Of a DNA stretch of 60,485 nt, positions 18,706 through 27,122 are shown in pieces. The stretch spans positions 1-60,485 of the forward strand of contig CAYOHM010000001.1 of the NCBI GenBank assembly GCA_964403785.1, in the 5' to 3' direction. This stretch comes from MGBC120314 sp964403785. Lineage in GTDB: Bacteria > Bacillota > Clostridia > Lachnospirales > Lachnospiraceae. The position numbers and the translations under genes were made by a program. The notes beneath the pieces are model-generated. The model was given only the letters and a program-made list of their open reading frames with translations, was not told the origin of the DNA and did no database searches. The first letter of the stretch is position 1; every line of letters begins with the position of its first letter.

Positions 18706-20073
18706 CTAGCAGCCACGCATTTGAATTACGGGTCCGCCTTTTTTCTCAATATAATCGGAGGTTATGATTACCCGCCCTATATCAGGGTCCTTCGGAATCT
18801 CATACATAATATCAAGCATATATTCCTCAATAATCGCTCTTAACGCTCTTGCACCTGTCTTCTTTTCAAGGGCTTTCTTGGCAATGGCTCTCAATGCATC
18901 ATCTTCAAAGCAAAGCTCAACCCCGTCCATATCCAGAAGCTTTTTGTACTGCTTTGTAATTGCATTTTTAGGCTTGCAAAGAACCGACATAAGCATTTCT
19001 TCGGTCATTTCACTCAATGTAAATACAATAGGAAGTCTTCCGATAAACTCCGGAATAAATCCAAATTCTCTCAAATCCTCAGCAGTAACCATGGATATAA
19101 GGTCCTCACCGTCATATTTGTCCTTAAGGTCGGCATTAAAGCCCATTGAAGTAGTTTTACTGATTCTTGAACGTATGATTTCCTCAAGGTCCGGGAATGC
19201 ACCGCCGCAAATAAATAAAATATTCTGTGTATCTACGGACACAAGGGGAACCATGGCATTTTTGCTGTTAGAGCCGACAGGAACCTCAACCACGCTTCCT
19301 TCAAGCAGCTTTAAAAGTCCCTGCTGTACGGATTCGCCATTTACATCACGGGTTGTTGTGTTTTTCTTTCTTGCAAGCTTATCTATCTCATCAATAAATA
19401 TAATTCCATGTTCCGCTTTTTCTACATCATTATCCGCCTCAGCAAGAAGCTTTGACACTACAGACTCTATATCATCACCGATATAGCCTGCCTCTGTAAG
19501 TGATGTCGCATCTGCAATGGCAAGCGGCACATTAAGCAGCTTTGCAAGGGTTTTTACAAGATATGTCTTGCCGCAGCCCGTAGGTCCTATCATAAGCATA
19601 TTGGATTTTTCAATTTCTATTTCATCCTTCTCGCCCAAAACTCTCTTATAGTGGTTATAAACACCGACCGAAATCACTTTCTTGGCATACTCCTGCCCCA
19701 CCACGTACTCATCAAGCTTTTCCTTTATCTTATGAGGCGCAGGTATCTCCTTAAGCGTCAGCTCAGGCAGCTCATCCCTATCATCTTTTTTTCTTTTCTT
19801 GATTTTCTGACTTTTAGGAACCTCATGGCTCATATCGCCAAAATTCAAAAAACCGATTCCCGGGAAATTATTATTCTTGAGTATATCGTCAAGATTAACA
19901 TTTCCTGACAAGGAATCAAAGGACCTTTGCATACAATCTGAACAAACATCCATATTACCCGGCAGACTGATTAATTTGCCGCATTTGCTTTCAGGTCTTC
20001 TGCATATATAACATACTTTTTCATATTCGTCATTATCCTGTTTTTCTTTATCAATACGATCCTGTTCTGACAT
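18706..20073 (-). CDS. clpX: ClpX-like AAA+ unfoldase (stand-alone, divergent loops)
   Basis: A 455-residue protein with an N-terminal C4 zinc domain (C21, C24, C44, C47), a longer than usual charged linker (residues ~80-105, KKRKKDDRDE) and an AAA+ core: Walker A GPTGCGKT, pore loop GYIG, Walker B IIFIDEIDK, sensor ISRKTT-like region and C-terminal GARALRAIIEEYMLD. The ClpP-contact IGF loop reads SMGF, and the RKH loop of canonical ClpX is absent (GSNSKNAMVPLV instead). ATG 20073 has GGAGGTG upstream. No tig or clpP is adjacent, so this may be a second ClpX paralogue rather than the housekeeping one. Confidence 0.85.
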   Translation of the reverse strand: MSEQDRIDKEKQDNDEYEKVCYICRRPESKCGKLISLPGNMDVCSDCMQRSFDSLSGNVNLDDILKNNNFPGIGFLNFGDMSHEVPKSQKIKKRKKDDRDELPELTLKEIPAPHKIKEKLDEYVVGQEYAKKVISVGVYNHYKRVLGEKDEIEIEKSNMLMIGPTGCGKTYLVKTLAKLLNVPLAIADATSLTEAGYIGDDIESVVSKLLAEADNDVEKAEHGIIFIDEIDKLARKKNTTTRDVNGESVQQGLLKLLEGSVVEVPVGSNSKNAMVPLVSVDTQNILFICGGAFPDLEEIIRSRISKTTSMGFNADLKDKYDGEDLISMVTAEDLREFGFIPEFIGRLPIVFTLSEMTEEMLMSVLCKPKNAITKQYKKLLDMDGVELCFEDDALRAIAKKALEKKTGARALRAIIEEYMLDIMYEIPKDPDIGRVIITSDYIEKKGGPVIQMRGC

Positions 20074-20134
20074 AAAGCACCTCCGTATAAGCCTTTGTAT
20101 GATTATATACTTTTTGAGCCATAAAGTAAAGAAA

Positions 20135-20167
20135 GAGACCATTCCAATATTTGTATGAAATGGTCTC
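20135..20167 (-). terminator. Terminator downstream of htrA
   Basis: A 9-bp stem (GAGACCATT / AATGGTCTC) followed on the minus strand by a T-rich run (TTTCTTT); separates htrA from the ClpX-like gene. Confidence 0.7.
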
Positions 20168-20212
20168 CTTCAAAAAGAAAAAGGGATAAATTATATATAG
20201 ATAATGCCGGTG

Positions 20213-21676
20213 TTAATTGGCACTTCTATTTCCTAAAACAAGCTCTACGCTCTCAAGCGTATATTCACCGTTAACCAGACGATAATACTCAAGCTTTACC
20301 GTTTCACCGGCCTCATAATATGTCATAAGCTCTTTGAGCTGGTCAAACGATTCTACTTCCTCTCCGTCAAAGGAAACAATAATATCGTTCTTTAAAAGTC
20401 CCGACTGTTCTGCAGGCGTACCATCCCCCACCTTTGTAATGAGGATACCTTCAGGCCATCCATAATTCTGGCTGATTGATGACGAAATATCCATTCCCGA
20501 TATTCCAAGATAACCTATCTTATCGTCATCCACCTTTTCACGTACAACCCTGTTCATAAGACTGTCTATAATATCTGCTACTGATGAAATAGGTATTGCA
20601 TAACCCATACCCTCTACTGATTCATCCGCATTCTTGGCAGAGGTTATTCCGATAAGCTGTCCGTCCGTATTAAGAAGTGCTCCTCCGCTGTTGCCCGGAT
20701 TGATTGCAGCATCAGTCATTATAAGATTATCATATTCCTTGCCTGAAATAGTAATTGTCCTGTCAAGTGCACTTATCCAGCCGACTGTTGATGAAACGCC
20801 CTCACCCAGCGCGTTACCTACTGCAACTACCGGCTGACCCATCATAAGATTATCTGAATCGCCTATTTCTATTATTGAAATCTTTGAAAATGTATCATCC
20901 GATATATCGCTTAGCTTTACTGCAATCACGGCGATATCCTTACTGCTCTTTGAGCCCTTAACTACTGCCTGTGCCTCGGTTTTATCCGGGAATATTACAG
21001 TGAGCGTATTTGTGTCATCCACAACATGTGCATTCGTTACCAGGAGAAGCTCCGTGTCATTCTGTCCGATTATTACGCCGGTACCTGAGACCTGAGATTC
21101 CGTTGTATAGCTTCCTCCAAAAAATGGGCTTACATTATAGCTCTGCGTCACGGTTCCCTGTATTTCCACCACCGATGCCGTTGCGCTGTTAACTATCTTG
21201 GACATATCCATAACTGCATATGTAGCAAGACTCGACGTACTATCCGTCTTATTTACAACAATACCGCTTGATTCGCCGGCTGTATCCGTCGTAATAGTCG
21301 TTTTACTGCCAAATACTTTATCTGCCGCATAATTTACTCCGTAAAAAACACAGCCCGCCACAAGTCCAAATGCAGCAGCCATACCGACAAATTTAACACC
21401 TTTGAAAAATCTACCGTTAGATTTCGGTTTTGCATCTATATACTCGGAAGCTGCCCTTGGCGCTTCACGTGTTTCTGTCACTTCCACATACTCTGTTTCT
21501 GCTTTTACCTGATCTGTTTCTTTTGAAGAGTCAGTGCTCTGCGTATTGTTTGAAATACTAAAATCATAAACTCTTTCCTTGGGTGTGCTCTGTTCCGATT
21601 CGTTTTCAGAACCGGCTTTTCCATCGCCCTCTAAAATATTTTTTTCTTCAAAACTATATTCGTCTGTATCAAACAT
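20213..21676 (-). CDS. htrA: HtrA/DegP-like serine protease with PDZ domain
   Basis: A 487-residue membrane-anchored protease. A long acidic cytosolic N-terminus (~residues 1-95) precedes one membrane segment (VKFVGMAAAFGLVAGCVFYGV). The trypsin-like domain has His in VTNAHVVDD, Asp in SKDIAVIAVKL and Ser in NPGNSGGALLN. One PDZ domain follows (YLGISGMDIS to GETVKLEYYR). It degrades or refolds damaged exported proteins. ATG 21676 with AAAGGAG is chosen; the upstream in-frame ATGs lack a ribosome site. The acidic N-terminal extension is longer than in most relatives. Confidence 0.92.
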   Translation of the reverse strand: MFDTDEYSFEEKNILEGDGKAGSENESEQSTPKERVYDFSISNNTQSTDSSKETDQVKAETEYVEVTETREAPRAASEYIDAKPKSNGRFFKGVKFVGMAAAFGLVAGCVFYGVNYAADKVFGSKTTITTDTAGESSGIVVNKTDSTSSLATYAVMDMSKIVNSATASVVEIQGTVTQSYNVSPFFGGSYTTESQVSGTGVIIGQNDTELLLVTNAHVVDDTNTLTVIFPDKTEAQAVVKGSKSSKDIAVIAVKLSDISDDTFSKISIIEIGDSDNLMMGQPVVAVGNALGEGVSSTVGWISALDRTITISGKEYDNLIMTDAAINPGNSGGALLNTDGQLIGITSAKNADESVEGMGYAIPISSVADIIDSLMNRVVREKVDDDKIGYLGISGMDISSSISQNYGWPEGILITKVGDGTPAEQSGLLKNDIIVSFDGEEVESFDQLKELMTYYEAGETVKLEYYRLVNGEYTLESVELVLGNRSAN

Positions 21677-21723
21677 TTTACATTTCTCCTTTCGTTTTGA
21701 TGTATTCATCTTAACAACAGATT

Positions 21724-21769
21724 GTGTACTATTTGTGTTCAATTTATGTGAATTTTGTGTTGAATTTTG
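21724..21769 (-). promoter_or_regulatory. Phased CACA-type repeats upstream of htrA
   Basis: Read on the minus strand, four ACAC/CACA-containing half sites (plus-strand GTGT near 21724, 21735, 21747 and 21757) recur about every 10-12 bp upstream of htrA. This spacing suits a response regulator binding one face of DNA. Function is inferred only from phasing and position. Confidence 0.35.
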
Positions 21770-21779
21770 ATGAAAAAAC

Positions 21780-21800
21780 GACAGGGTAGTCCACCCTGCC
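21780..21800 (-). terminator. Terminator of the cda-phosphohexomutase operon
   Basis: The stem GGCAGGGT / ACCCTGTC is followed on the minus strand by six T, 15 bp after the mutase stop codon. Confidence 0.85.
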
Positions 21801-21814
21801 GCAAAATAACCATT

Positions 21815-23542
21815 CTATTGTCCTACCGTCCTAAGTACAGCCTGCGTAAGCCCTGCAAGTCTGTTATCCGCGTCCTCGAAGCTGTCGCCCTTAACTCCCA
21901 TATAGAACTTTATCTTCGGCTCAGTTCCTGAAGGTCTTGCACAGCACCATGCAGAATCATCAAGTTCAAAGTACAGCACATTAGAATTAGGAAGTCCTGT
22001 TTCTTTTATCGAACTAGTTGAAAGGTCACGAATTTCATTATTCTTGTAATCCCTCACCCTCAATACCTTGTAACTGCCAAACTCTGCCGGAGGATTGCTT
22101 CTTAAATCATTCATTATCTGTGCAATCTTAGCTGTTCCTTCAACGCCCTTTAGGGTGACTGACCTTAGGTCCTCCTTGAAATATCCGTACTTTTCGTAGA
22201 TGTTAAGCATCTGCTCCCAAAGGCCCAAATTCTTGGATTTATAATACGCCGCCGCCTCACAAAGAGACATAACAGCTACAACTGCATCCTTATCCCTTGC
22301 ATGTGTACCGACAAGGCAGCCATAGCTTTCTTCAAAGCCGAAGCAATATTCATTTGAACCGCTTTGCTCAAATTGCTTAATCTTCTCGCCTATATACTTG
22401 AAGCCTGTAAGCACTTCAACAAGCTCCACATTATATTCCTTTGCCACGGCATCCGCCATATTGGTTGATACTATTGTCTTTACAAGAGCACCATTCTTTG
22501 GAATCATATTTTTTTGCTTCTTTTGTGAAAAAAGGTACTCCGCGATAAGCATTCCCGACATATTTCCGGTAAACGGCATATATTTGCCTGTTTTTGAATC
22601 CTTGGAATATACACCAAGTCTGTCTGCGTCCGGGTCCGTAGCCAGCACAATATCGGCATCAACCTTCTTGGCAAGCTCAAGTGCAAGTGCAAAAGCCTTC
22701 GGGTCCTCAGGATTTGGATAACTAACCGTTGAAAACTCCGAGTCAGGCTTTTCCTGCTGAGGTACTACAAACACATTTTCAAATCCAAGCTCTCTTAATA
22801 CTCTTCTTACCGGAACATTTCCTGTTCCGTGAAGCGGCGTGTATACAATCTTAAGCTCCTTGCCCTGCTCCTTAATCACCTCAGGATTAACAATCTGTGT
22901 CTTTAATGCCGCAATATATCTGTCATCCAGCTCATAACCGATTACATTGTAAAGCCCTGCAGCTCTTGCAGACTCCTCATCAGTTTCTTTGACCTCTTTC
23001 CAGTCAGTTACCGCCATAACCTCCGTTATAATCTGCTTATCCTTAGGCGGCGTAATCTGTGCGCCATCCTCCCAGTATACCTTATATCCGTTATATTCGG
23101 CAGGATTGTGGCTTGCCGTTATAACGATACCTGCAATACATCCAAGCTCTCTTACCGCAAAAGAAAGCATTGGTGTTGGCCGCAGGGATGGGAAGATATA
23201 TGTCTTAATTCCGTTTGCATTAAGACAAAGTGCAGCCTCCTTTGCAAATTCCAAGGACATTCTTCTCGAGTCATATGCAATTGCAACGCCCCTTGCAGCC
23301 GCATTTTCTTTATTTATAAAATTTGCAAGTCCCTGTGTTGCTTTCCTGACAGTGTAAATATTCATTCTATTGGTGCCGTTTCCGATTACACCACGAAGCC
23401 CGCCGGTACCAAATTCAAGGTCCCTGTAAAATCTGTCCTCTATTTCAGCCTCATTGTCCTCAATGGATTTGAGCTCATTTCTTGTTTCTTCATCGAAATA
23501 GTCATTATTGAGCCATTTTTCGTAATTTTCACGATATGACAT
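21815..23542 (-). CDS. Alpha-phosphohexomutase (phosphoglucomutase/phosphomannomutase, PgcA type)
   Basis: A 575-residue four-domain phosphohexomutase. The phospho-serine loop is VITASHNPAEYNGYKVYWEDG, the Mg2+ loop is DPDADRLGV, the sugar loop GFEESYG, and the phosphate-binding loop RPSGTEPKIKFY. It interconverts hexose 1- and 6-phosphates, feeding UDP-glucose and cell-envelope glycans. Its length matches PgcA-type enzymes, not GlmM (~450 residues), although it occupies the position after cdaA-cdaR where glmM is usual. It follows cdaR by 24 bp. Confidence 0.9.
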   Translation of the reverse strand: MSYRENYEKWLNNDYFDEETRNELKSIEDNEAEIEDRFYRDLEFGTGGLRGVIGNGTNRMNIYTVRKATQGLANFINKENAAARGVAIAYDSRRMSLEFAKEAALCLNANGIKTYIFPSLRPTPMLSFAVRELGCIAGIVITASHNPAEYNGYKVYWEDGAQITPPKDKQIITEVMAVTDWKEVKETDEESARAAGLYNVIGYELDDRYIAALKTQIVNPEVIKEQGKELKIVYTPLHGTGNVPVRRVLRELGFENVFVVPQQEKPDSEFSTVSYPNPEDPKAFALALELAKKVDADIVLATDPDADRLGVYSKDSKTGKYMPFTGNMSGMLIAEYLFSQKKQKNMIPKNGALVKTIVSTNMADAVAKEYNVELVEVLTGFKYIGEKIKQFEQSGSNEYCFGFEESYGCLVGTHARDKDAVVAVMSLCEAAAYYKSKNLGLWEQMLNIYEKYGYFKEDLRSVTLKGVEGTAKIAQIMNDLRSNPPAEFGSYKVLRVRDYKNNEIRDLSTSSIKETGLPNSNVLYFELDDSAWCCARPSGTEPKIKFYMGVKGDSFEDADNRLAGLTQAVLRTVGQ

Positions 23543-23566
23543 CCTTATTCCTCCATACTGCCTGTT

Positions 23567-24799
23567 TTATTTTTTGGTAATCACAACCGCAACCACGTAC
23601 TCACCCGAAGGATTACAATTATTGGTACTGCCGACATAGAGCTTGACTGATTTATTGCCCTGTGTAAGACCCGACACATCAACACTGCAATTTATATCCG
23701 CAGCATTAATTTCCTCCAAATCTGATTTAAGACCTGAATAGGTAACTGTAATGCTGTCCCTCAAAAATGAATACTCATACTGCTCATTTGCATTTACCAG
23801 ATTAATATTCTTTGTTTCAATATCCAGAGTGCGCGTGACAACCTGTTGTACTTCAACAGTAACCTCTGCTGCCACCTCCGACATCACCTTTACAGTGCTC
23901 GGAATATAATGTCCCAGTCTTATTGAGAATACCTTGCTGCTGTCCAAATCAGAAACATCTATGAGCTCGGCAGGAACATCTATACTTTCTATTTCCGACA
24001 GTGCAGCCACCGTTCCGGCAATCGTAACTTCATCTATGGTACTTGTAATACCTGCAACCTTATAGCCGTCCCTGATGGTGCCTGTATATGCGTAGTTTAC
24101 CGGAACAGTTTTTTGAGCAAGTATAGGAACCTTAAGCTTAACTGTATCCTTGCTTAATACAAGATTGCTTGCATCAATCCTATTGCCGTCTTCATCATAT
24201 AATTTCAACGCCACATTATCAGTAATATCGAGGGATGCCCCCTCAACATCATATTCTGCCACAACATATGCTATTTTCTCAATTATGGATTCAGCCCCCG
24301 TAATCTTTACTGACATAGGCGAAACATCATAATCGCCGACAACATATCCGTCAGCAGGAGTTCCTGAAAAAACAGCACCTACATTCATTGTGATTGTTTC
24401 GCGGTTTTCAATGCTTAGCTTAACCGACGGAGTTCTTAACGTAATCGTCAAATCATCCGCGGATATTGTCGCCTTCGTGCAGACAACATCTATGTCAACA
24501 TAGTCCGATAACGGGCTTATCGTACTTAAATCAGCACTTGCATAAAAATCAGACGCCGTCAGATTATCTGTCTTGGAAATAGGCCCGTCAACAACGATTG
24601 TTATACTGCTGCCCTCAATGACATCGAAAGTATAGCCCAATTCTGTCAGAGTTTCCGCATTTATGATATTGACAGGTACACCATATATCGTCTTTGGTGT
24701 GGACGGATCAATAACATTAATTATCGTAATCCAAATCAAGAAAGCTACCATAACGGAAAGGAGCTTCAAGCCGAGATTATTTAGAAGTTTTTCTTTCAT
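23567..24799 (-). CDS. cdaR: YbbR-domain protein CdaR, regulator of diadenylate cyclase
   Basis: A 410-residue membrane-anchored protein. Residues 8-28 are a membrane segment (GLKLLSVMVAFLIWITIINV), followed by IDPSTPKTIYGVPVNI, the usual opening of the first YbbR domain; three to four YbbR repeats fill the rest. CdaR binds and modulates the cyclase CdaA at the membrane. Its start overlaps the 3' end of cdaA by 23 bp. Confidence 0.92.
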   Translation of the reverse strand: MKEKLLNNLGLKLLSVMVAFLIWITIINVIDPSTPKTIYGVPVNIINAETLTELGYTFDVIEGSSITIVVDGPISKTDNLTASDFYASADLSTISPLSDYVDIDVVCTKATISADDLTITLRTPSVKLSIENRETITMNVGAVFSGTPADGYVVGDYDVSPMSVKITGAESIIEKIAYVVAEYDVEGASLDITDNVALKLYDEDGNRIDASNLVLSKDTVKLKVPILAQKTVPVNYAYTGTIRDGYKVAGITSTIDEVTIAGTVAALSEIESIDVPAELIDVSDLDSSKVFSIRLGHYIPSTVKVMSEVAAEVTVEVQQVVTRTLDIETKNINLVNANEQYEYSFLRDSITVTYSGLKSDLEEINAADINCSVDVSGLTQGNKSVKLYVGSTNNCNPSGEYVVAVVITKK

Positions 24800-25655
24800 T
24801 TCCCAACCTTCCTTTCCACAATTTGAATGATTTTACATCTATTGTCTTTTTCTGAACATACATAAGCTTGCTGCGAAGTGAATCTGCATCAACATTATGA
24901 AGAAGCTCTCCGCCCACTGCCAATGAAATTTTTCCGGTTTCCTCCGAGACAATAATCGTAAGGCTGTCAGAAACCTCACTGATTCCAACACCCGCCCTAT
25001 GCCTTGTGCCAAGAGCCTTGCTTAATTTGTTATTGTCGGAAAGCGGAAGATAACAGGTCGCCGAAACCACACGGTCTCCACGCACAATAACTGCACCGTC
25101 ATGAAGCGGCGTATTATGCTCAAAAATATTTATAAGGAGCTGACTTGAAACAACTGCATCAATATCAATTCCCGTTTTCTCATATTCACTTAAAACTACA
25201 TTCTGCTCAATAACAATCAGCGCACCTGTCTTGGCCTTTGCGAGCTCCACGCATGCCCTCACAAGCTCATCCACGGTTCTGTTGCTGAATCTCTCGCCCT
25301 TATCCTTACTGTCATCAAAAGGCAAAATACGCATAAAAATCTGCTGCTGGCCTAACTGTTCAAGAGCACGCCTCAACTCAGGCTGAAAAATTATTACAAT
25401 CGCGATAATGCCGACACTTAAAATATTACTTTCAATCCAAAGAATAGTTTTAAGATCAAAGATTACAACAAACAATGTGAACACGCCAAGAACAAGGATG
25501 CCCTTAAAAAGCATCCACGCTCTGGTATCCTTAATCCACACCAATACATAATACAATAAAATTGTAATAATCAATATTTCCACTATATCCGATACTGTTA
25601 TCTGTGGAACATACCAACCGGTTATTTTTTTGAATAATTCAGCAATCTTATCCAT
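24777..25655 (-). CDS. cdaA: Diadenylate cyclase CdaA (c-di-AMP synthase)
   Basis: A 292-residue enzyme making c-di-AMP from two ATP. Three N-terminal membrane helices (residues ~24-40, 49-66, 74-91) lead into QPELRRALEQLG and the DAC domain, with DGA at residues 186-188 (LHDGAVIV) and RHR at 218-220 (GTRHRAGVGISE), both required for catalysis. In Firmicutes it controls potassium and osmolyte balance and wall homeostasis. It sits between an unknown membrane protein and cdaR. Confidence 0.95.
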   Translation of the reverse strand: MDKIAELFKKITGWYVPQITVSDIVEILIITILLYYVLVWIKDTRAWMLFKGILVLGVFTLFVVIFDLKTILWIESNILSVGIIAIVIIFQPELRRALEQLGQQQIFMRILPFDDSKDKGERFSNRTVDELVRACVELAKAKTGALIVIEQNVVLSEYEKTGIDIDAVVSSQLLINIFEHNTPLHDGAVIVRGDRVVSATCYLPLSDNNKLSKALGTRHRAGVGISEVSDSLTIIVSEETGKISLAVGGELLHNVDADSLRSKLMYVQKKTIDVKSFKLWKGRLGNERKTSK

Positions 25656-25680
25656 ATACTATTCCGCCTATAAAATCTGT

Positions 25681-26655
25681 TTAAAATTCAAATTCGTCTA
25701 TATCATCGCGTACCGTTCTGGTCTGCTTTGGCTGTGTGTTTATCTTCTTTACGCGTACATTTTTATTGTTGGTACTGTACTTAGGTACCGCCTTTACATA
25801 GTAATAATAAGTATCATCCTCAAACTGTACCTTCTCAGTCCCCTTGTAATCTACGCCAAAGAAAACCACATACATAATATAACCTATAATTATGGAGAAA
25901 ATAAGTCCAAGTAAAATTCCTAAAAATCCAATACTGGTTGAGAAAATAACATTGCCGACCATAAGCATCACAAAATCGGTAAGTGAGCCTGCAACAATCG
26001 CATAAATCCACGAATAGTCCACTGACAGCCTTCTTATCACATAGACAATTATAATCGTAAGTGCGAAGCTAAGTGCTATGAGAATTATTTCCTTGTTCAT
26101 TGCACCTGTGATAACCGTTTTGAAATTCTCGAAAATGTCCGTTTCTTCGGCTGCTACTGCAACTGCCAGCGCATATTCCTTGGAAAAATCAATAATATAG
26201 TAGAGAATAACACCGAATATAATCGGAATAACTGTAAAAACACCTGAAATAAGCCCTGCTGCAACCGGAAGCACATACGGCATCTTAAGCATACAGCACA
26301 GTATTGTAAGCGTAAACCATGCACTTTCCTTGGAGGTAAATCTAAAATAGAACAAATACATTACAAGACATATCAGTAATGTTACTACTGCCAGCTCCAT
26401 TGATAAGCCATAAAGCTGTGCTATGATTACAAGGGATACCAAAAGCACCGTTGCCCCGTTAGGCAGGAGAGCACACATAAAAGAAATAACAAAGACCACA
26501 AATAAATTGTCAAGGCTCTTCATATATCCCGTGCTTGAATTAACCATACAAATCGTAATAAATGCCAACAAAAACTTTATTATAGGATTTATGAATACAT
26601 CATTTTTCCCGTAGAAGCCTTTTAATTTTTCTTTAACTTGTAGAAGTCCTGACAT
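25681..26655 (-). CDS. Unknown multi-pass membrane protein in the cda operon
   Basis: A 324-residue protein with about eight to nine membrane helices between residues 25 and 270 and a polar C-terminal tail containing a tyrosine cluster (DDTYYYYVKAVPKYS) and a basic patch, ending DDIDEFEF. I do not recognise a characterised family. It starts 25 bp upstream of cdaA and follows another unknown membrane gene by 16 bp, so it is very likely co-transcribed with the c-di-AMP genes and may act in envelope or spore-coat membrane biology. Confidence 0.7.
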   Translation of the reverse strand: MSGLLQVKEKLKGFYGKNDVFINPIIKFLLAFITICMVNSSTGYMKSLDNLFVVFVISFMCALLPNGATVLLVSLVIIAQLYGLSMELAVVTLLICLVMYLFYFRFTSKESAWFTLTILCCMLKMPYVLPVAAGLISGVFTVIPIIFGVILYYIIDFSKEYALAVAVAAEETDIFENFKTVITGAMNKEIILIALSFALTIIIVYVIRRLSVDYSWIYAIVAGSLTDFVMLMVGNVIFSTSIGFLGILLGLIFSIIIGYIMYVVFFGVDYKGTEKVQFEDDTYYYYVKAVPKYSTNNKNVRVKKINTQPKQTRTVRDDIDEFEF

Positions 26656-26671
26656 TAAAATATCCTCCAGC

Positions 26672-27076
26672 TTACTTATTAGTCATTTTCTGCAAATTCT
26701 TAAGACCTGCAAATTCATATTTTACTTTTTCAAATGATTTATTATACTTGTGATTATAAAAAACAAGAGAAACTACCAAAAAGAAAATAATCACATAAAC
26801 ATAATACTTTAACGCACCGGATGCATAGGTAAGTATATCCGTAACTGCCGTCTCGACCAGGAGCTCCTCCAGATGTCCCAGAACATAAATCGCCACCAGC
26901 AGCATATAGCCCAAGGTTGTTGTCAGGGCTGTATATACCATATGCAGAGTAATATAGTCCGCTTTAAAATTTCCGGCTGCAATATCAATTTCCTTGGCAT
27001 TATGCTTTTCAAATATAGCAATATCCGTCATCATCTTAATCTTTTTTTCATTTAACATTATTTGCCACGCTTTCAT
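26672..27076 (-). CDS. Unknown small membrane protein in the cda operon
   Basis: A 134-residue protein with two to three hydrophobic segments (residues ~45-66 and ~90-108) and charged ends. No family recognised. The start is uncertain: the ATG at 27076 has no clear ribosome site, and the ATG six codons later (27058) is an alternative. It lies between the Ig-like protein gene and the larger unknown membrane gene in the putative cda operon. Confidence 0.55.
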   Translation of the reverse strand: MKAWQIMLNEKKIKMMTDIAIFEKHNAKEIDIAAGNFKADYITLHMVYTALTTTLGYMLLVAIYVLGHLEELLVETAVTDILTYASGALKYYVYVIIFFLVVSLVFYNHKYNKSFEKVKYEFAGLKNLQKMTNK

Positions 27077-27122
27077 TTTACAAAGGTTATTATATCATAA
27101 ATCAACCATAATGCACTATTTT

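Noticed and set aside
18764..19486. A 240-codon plus-strand open frame rich in Ser and Ile
   Set aside because: It is the antisense shadow of the AAA+ core of the ClpX-like gene, which has complete Walker and pore motifs.
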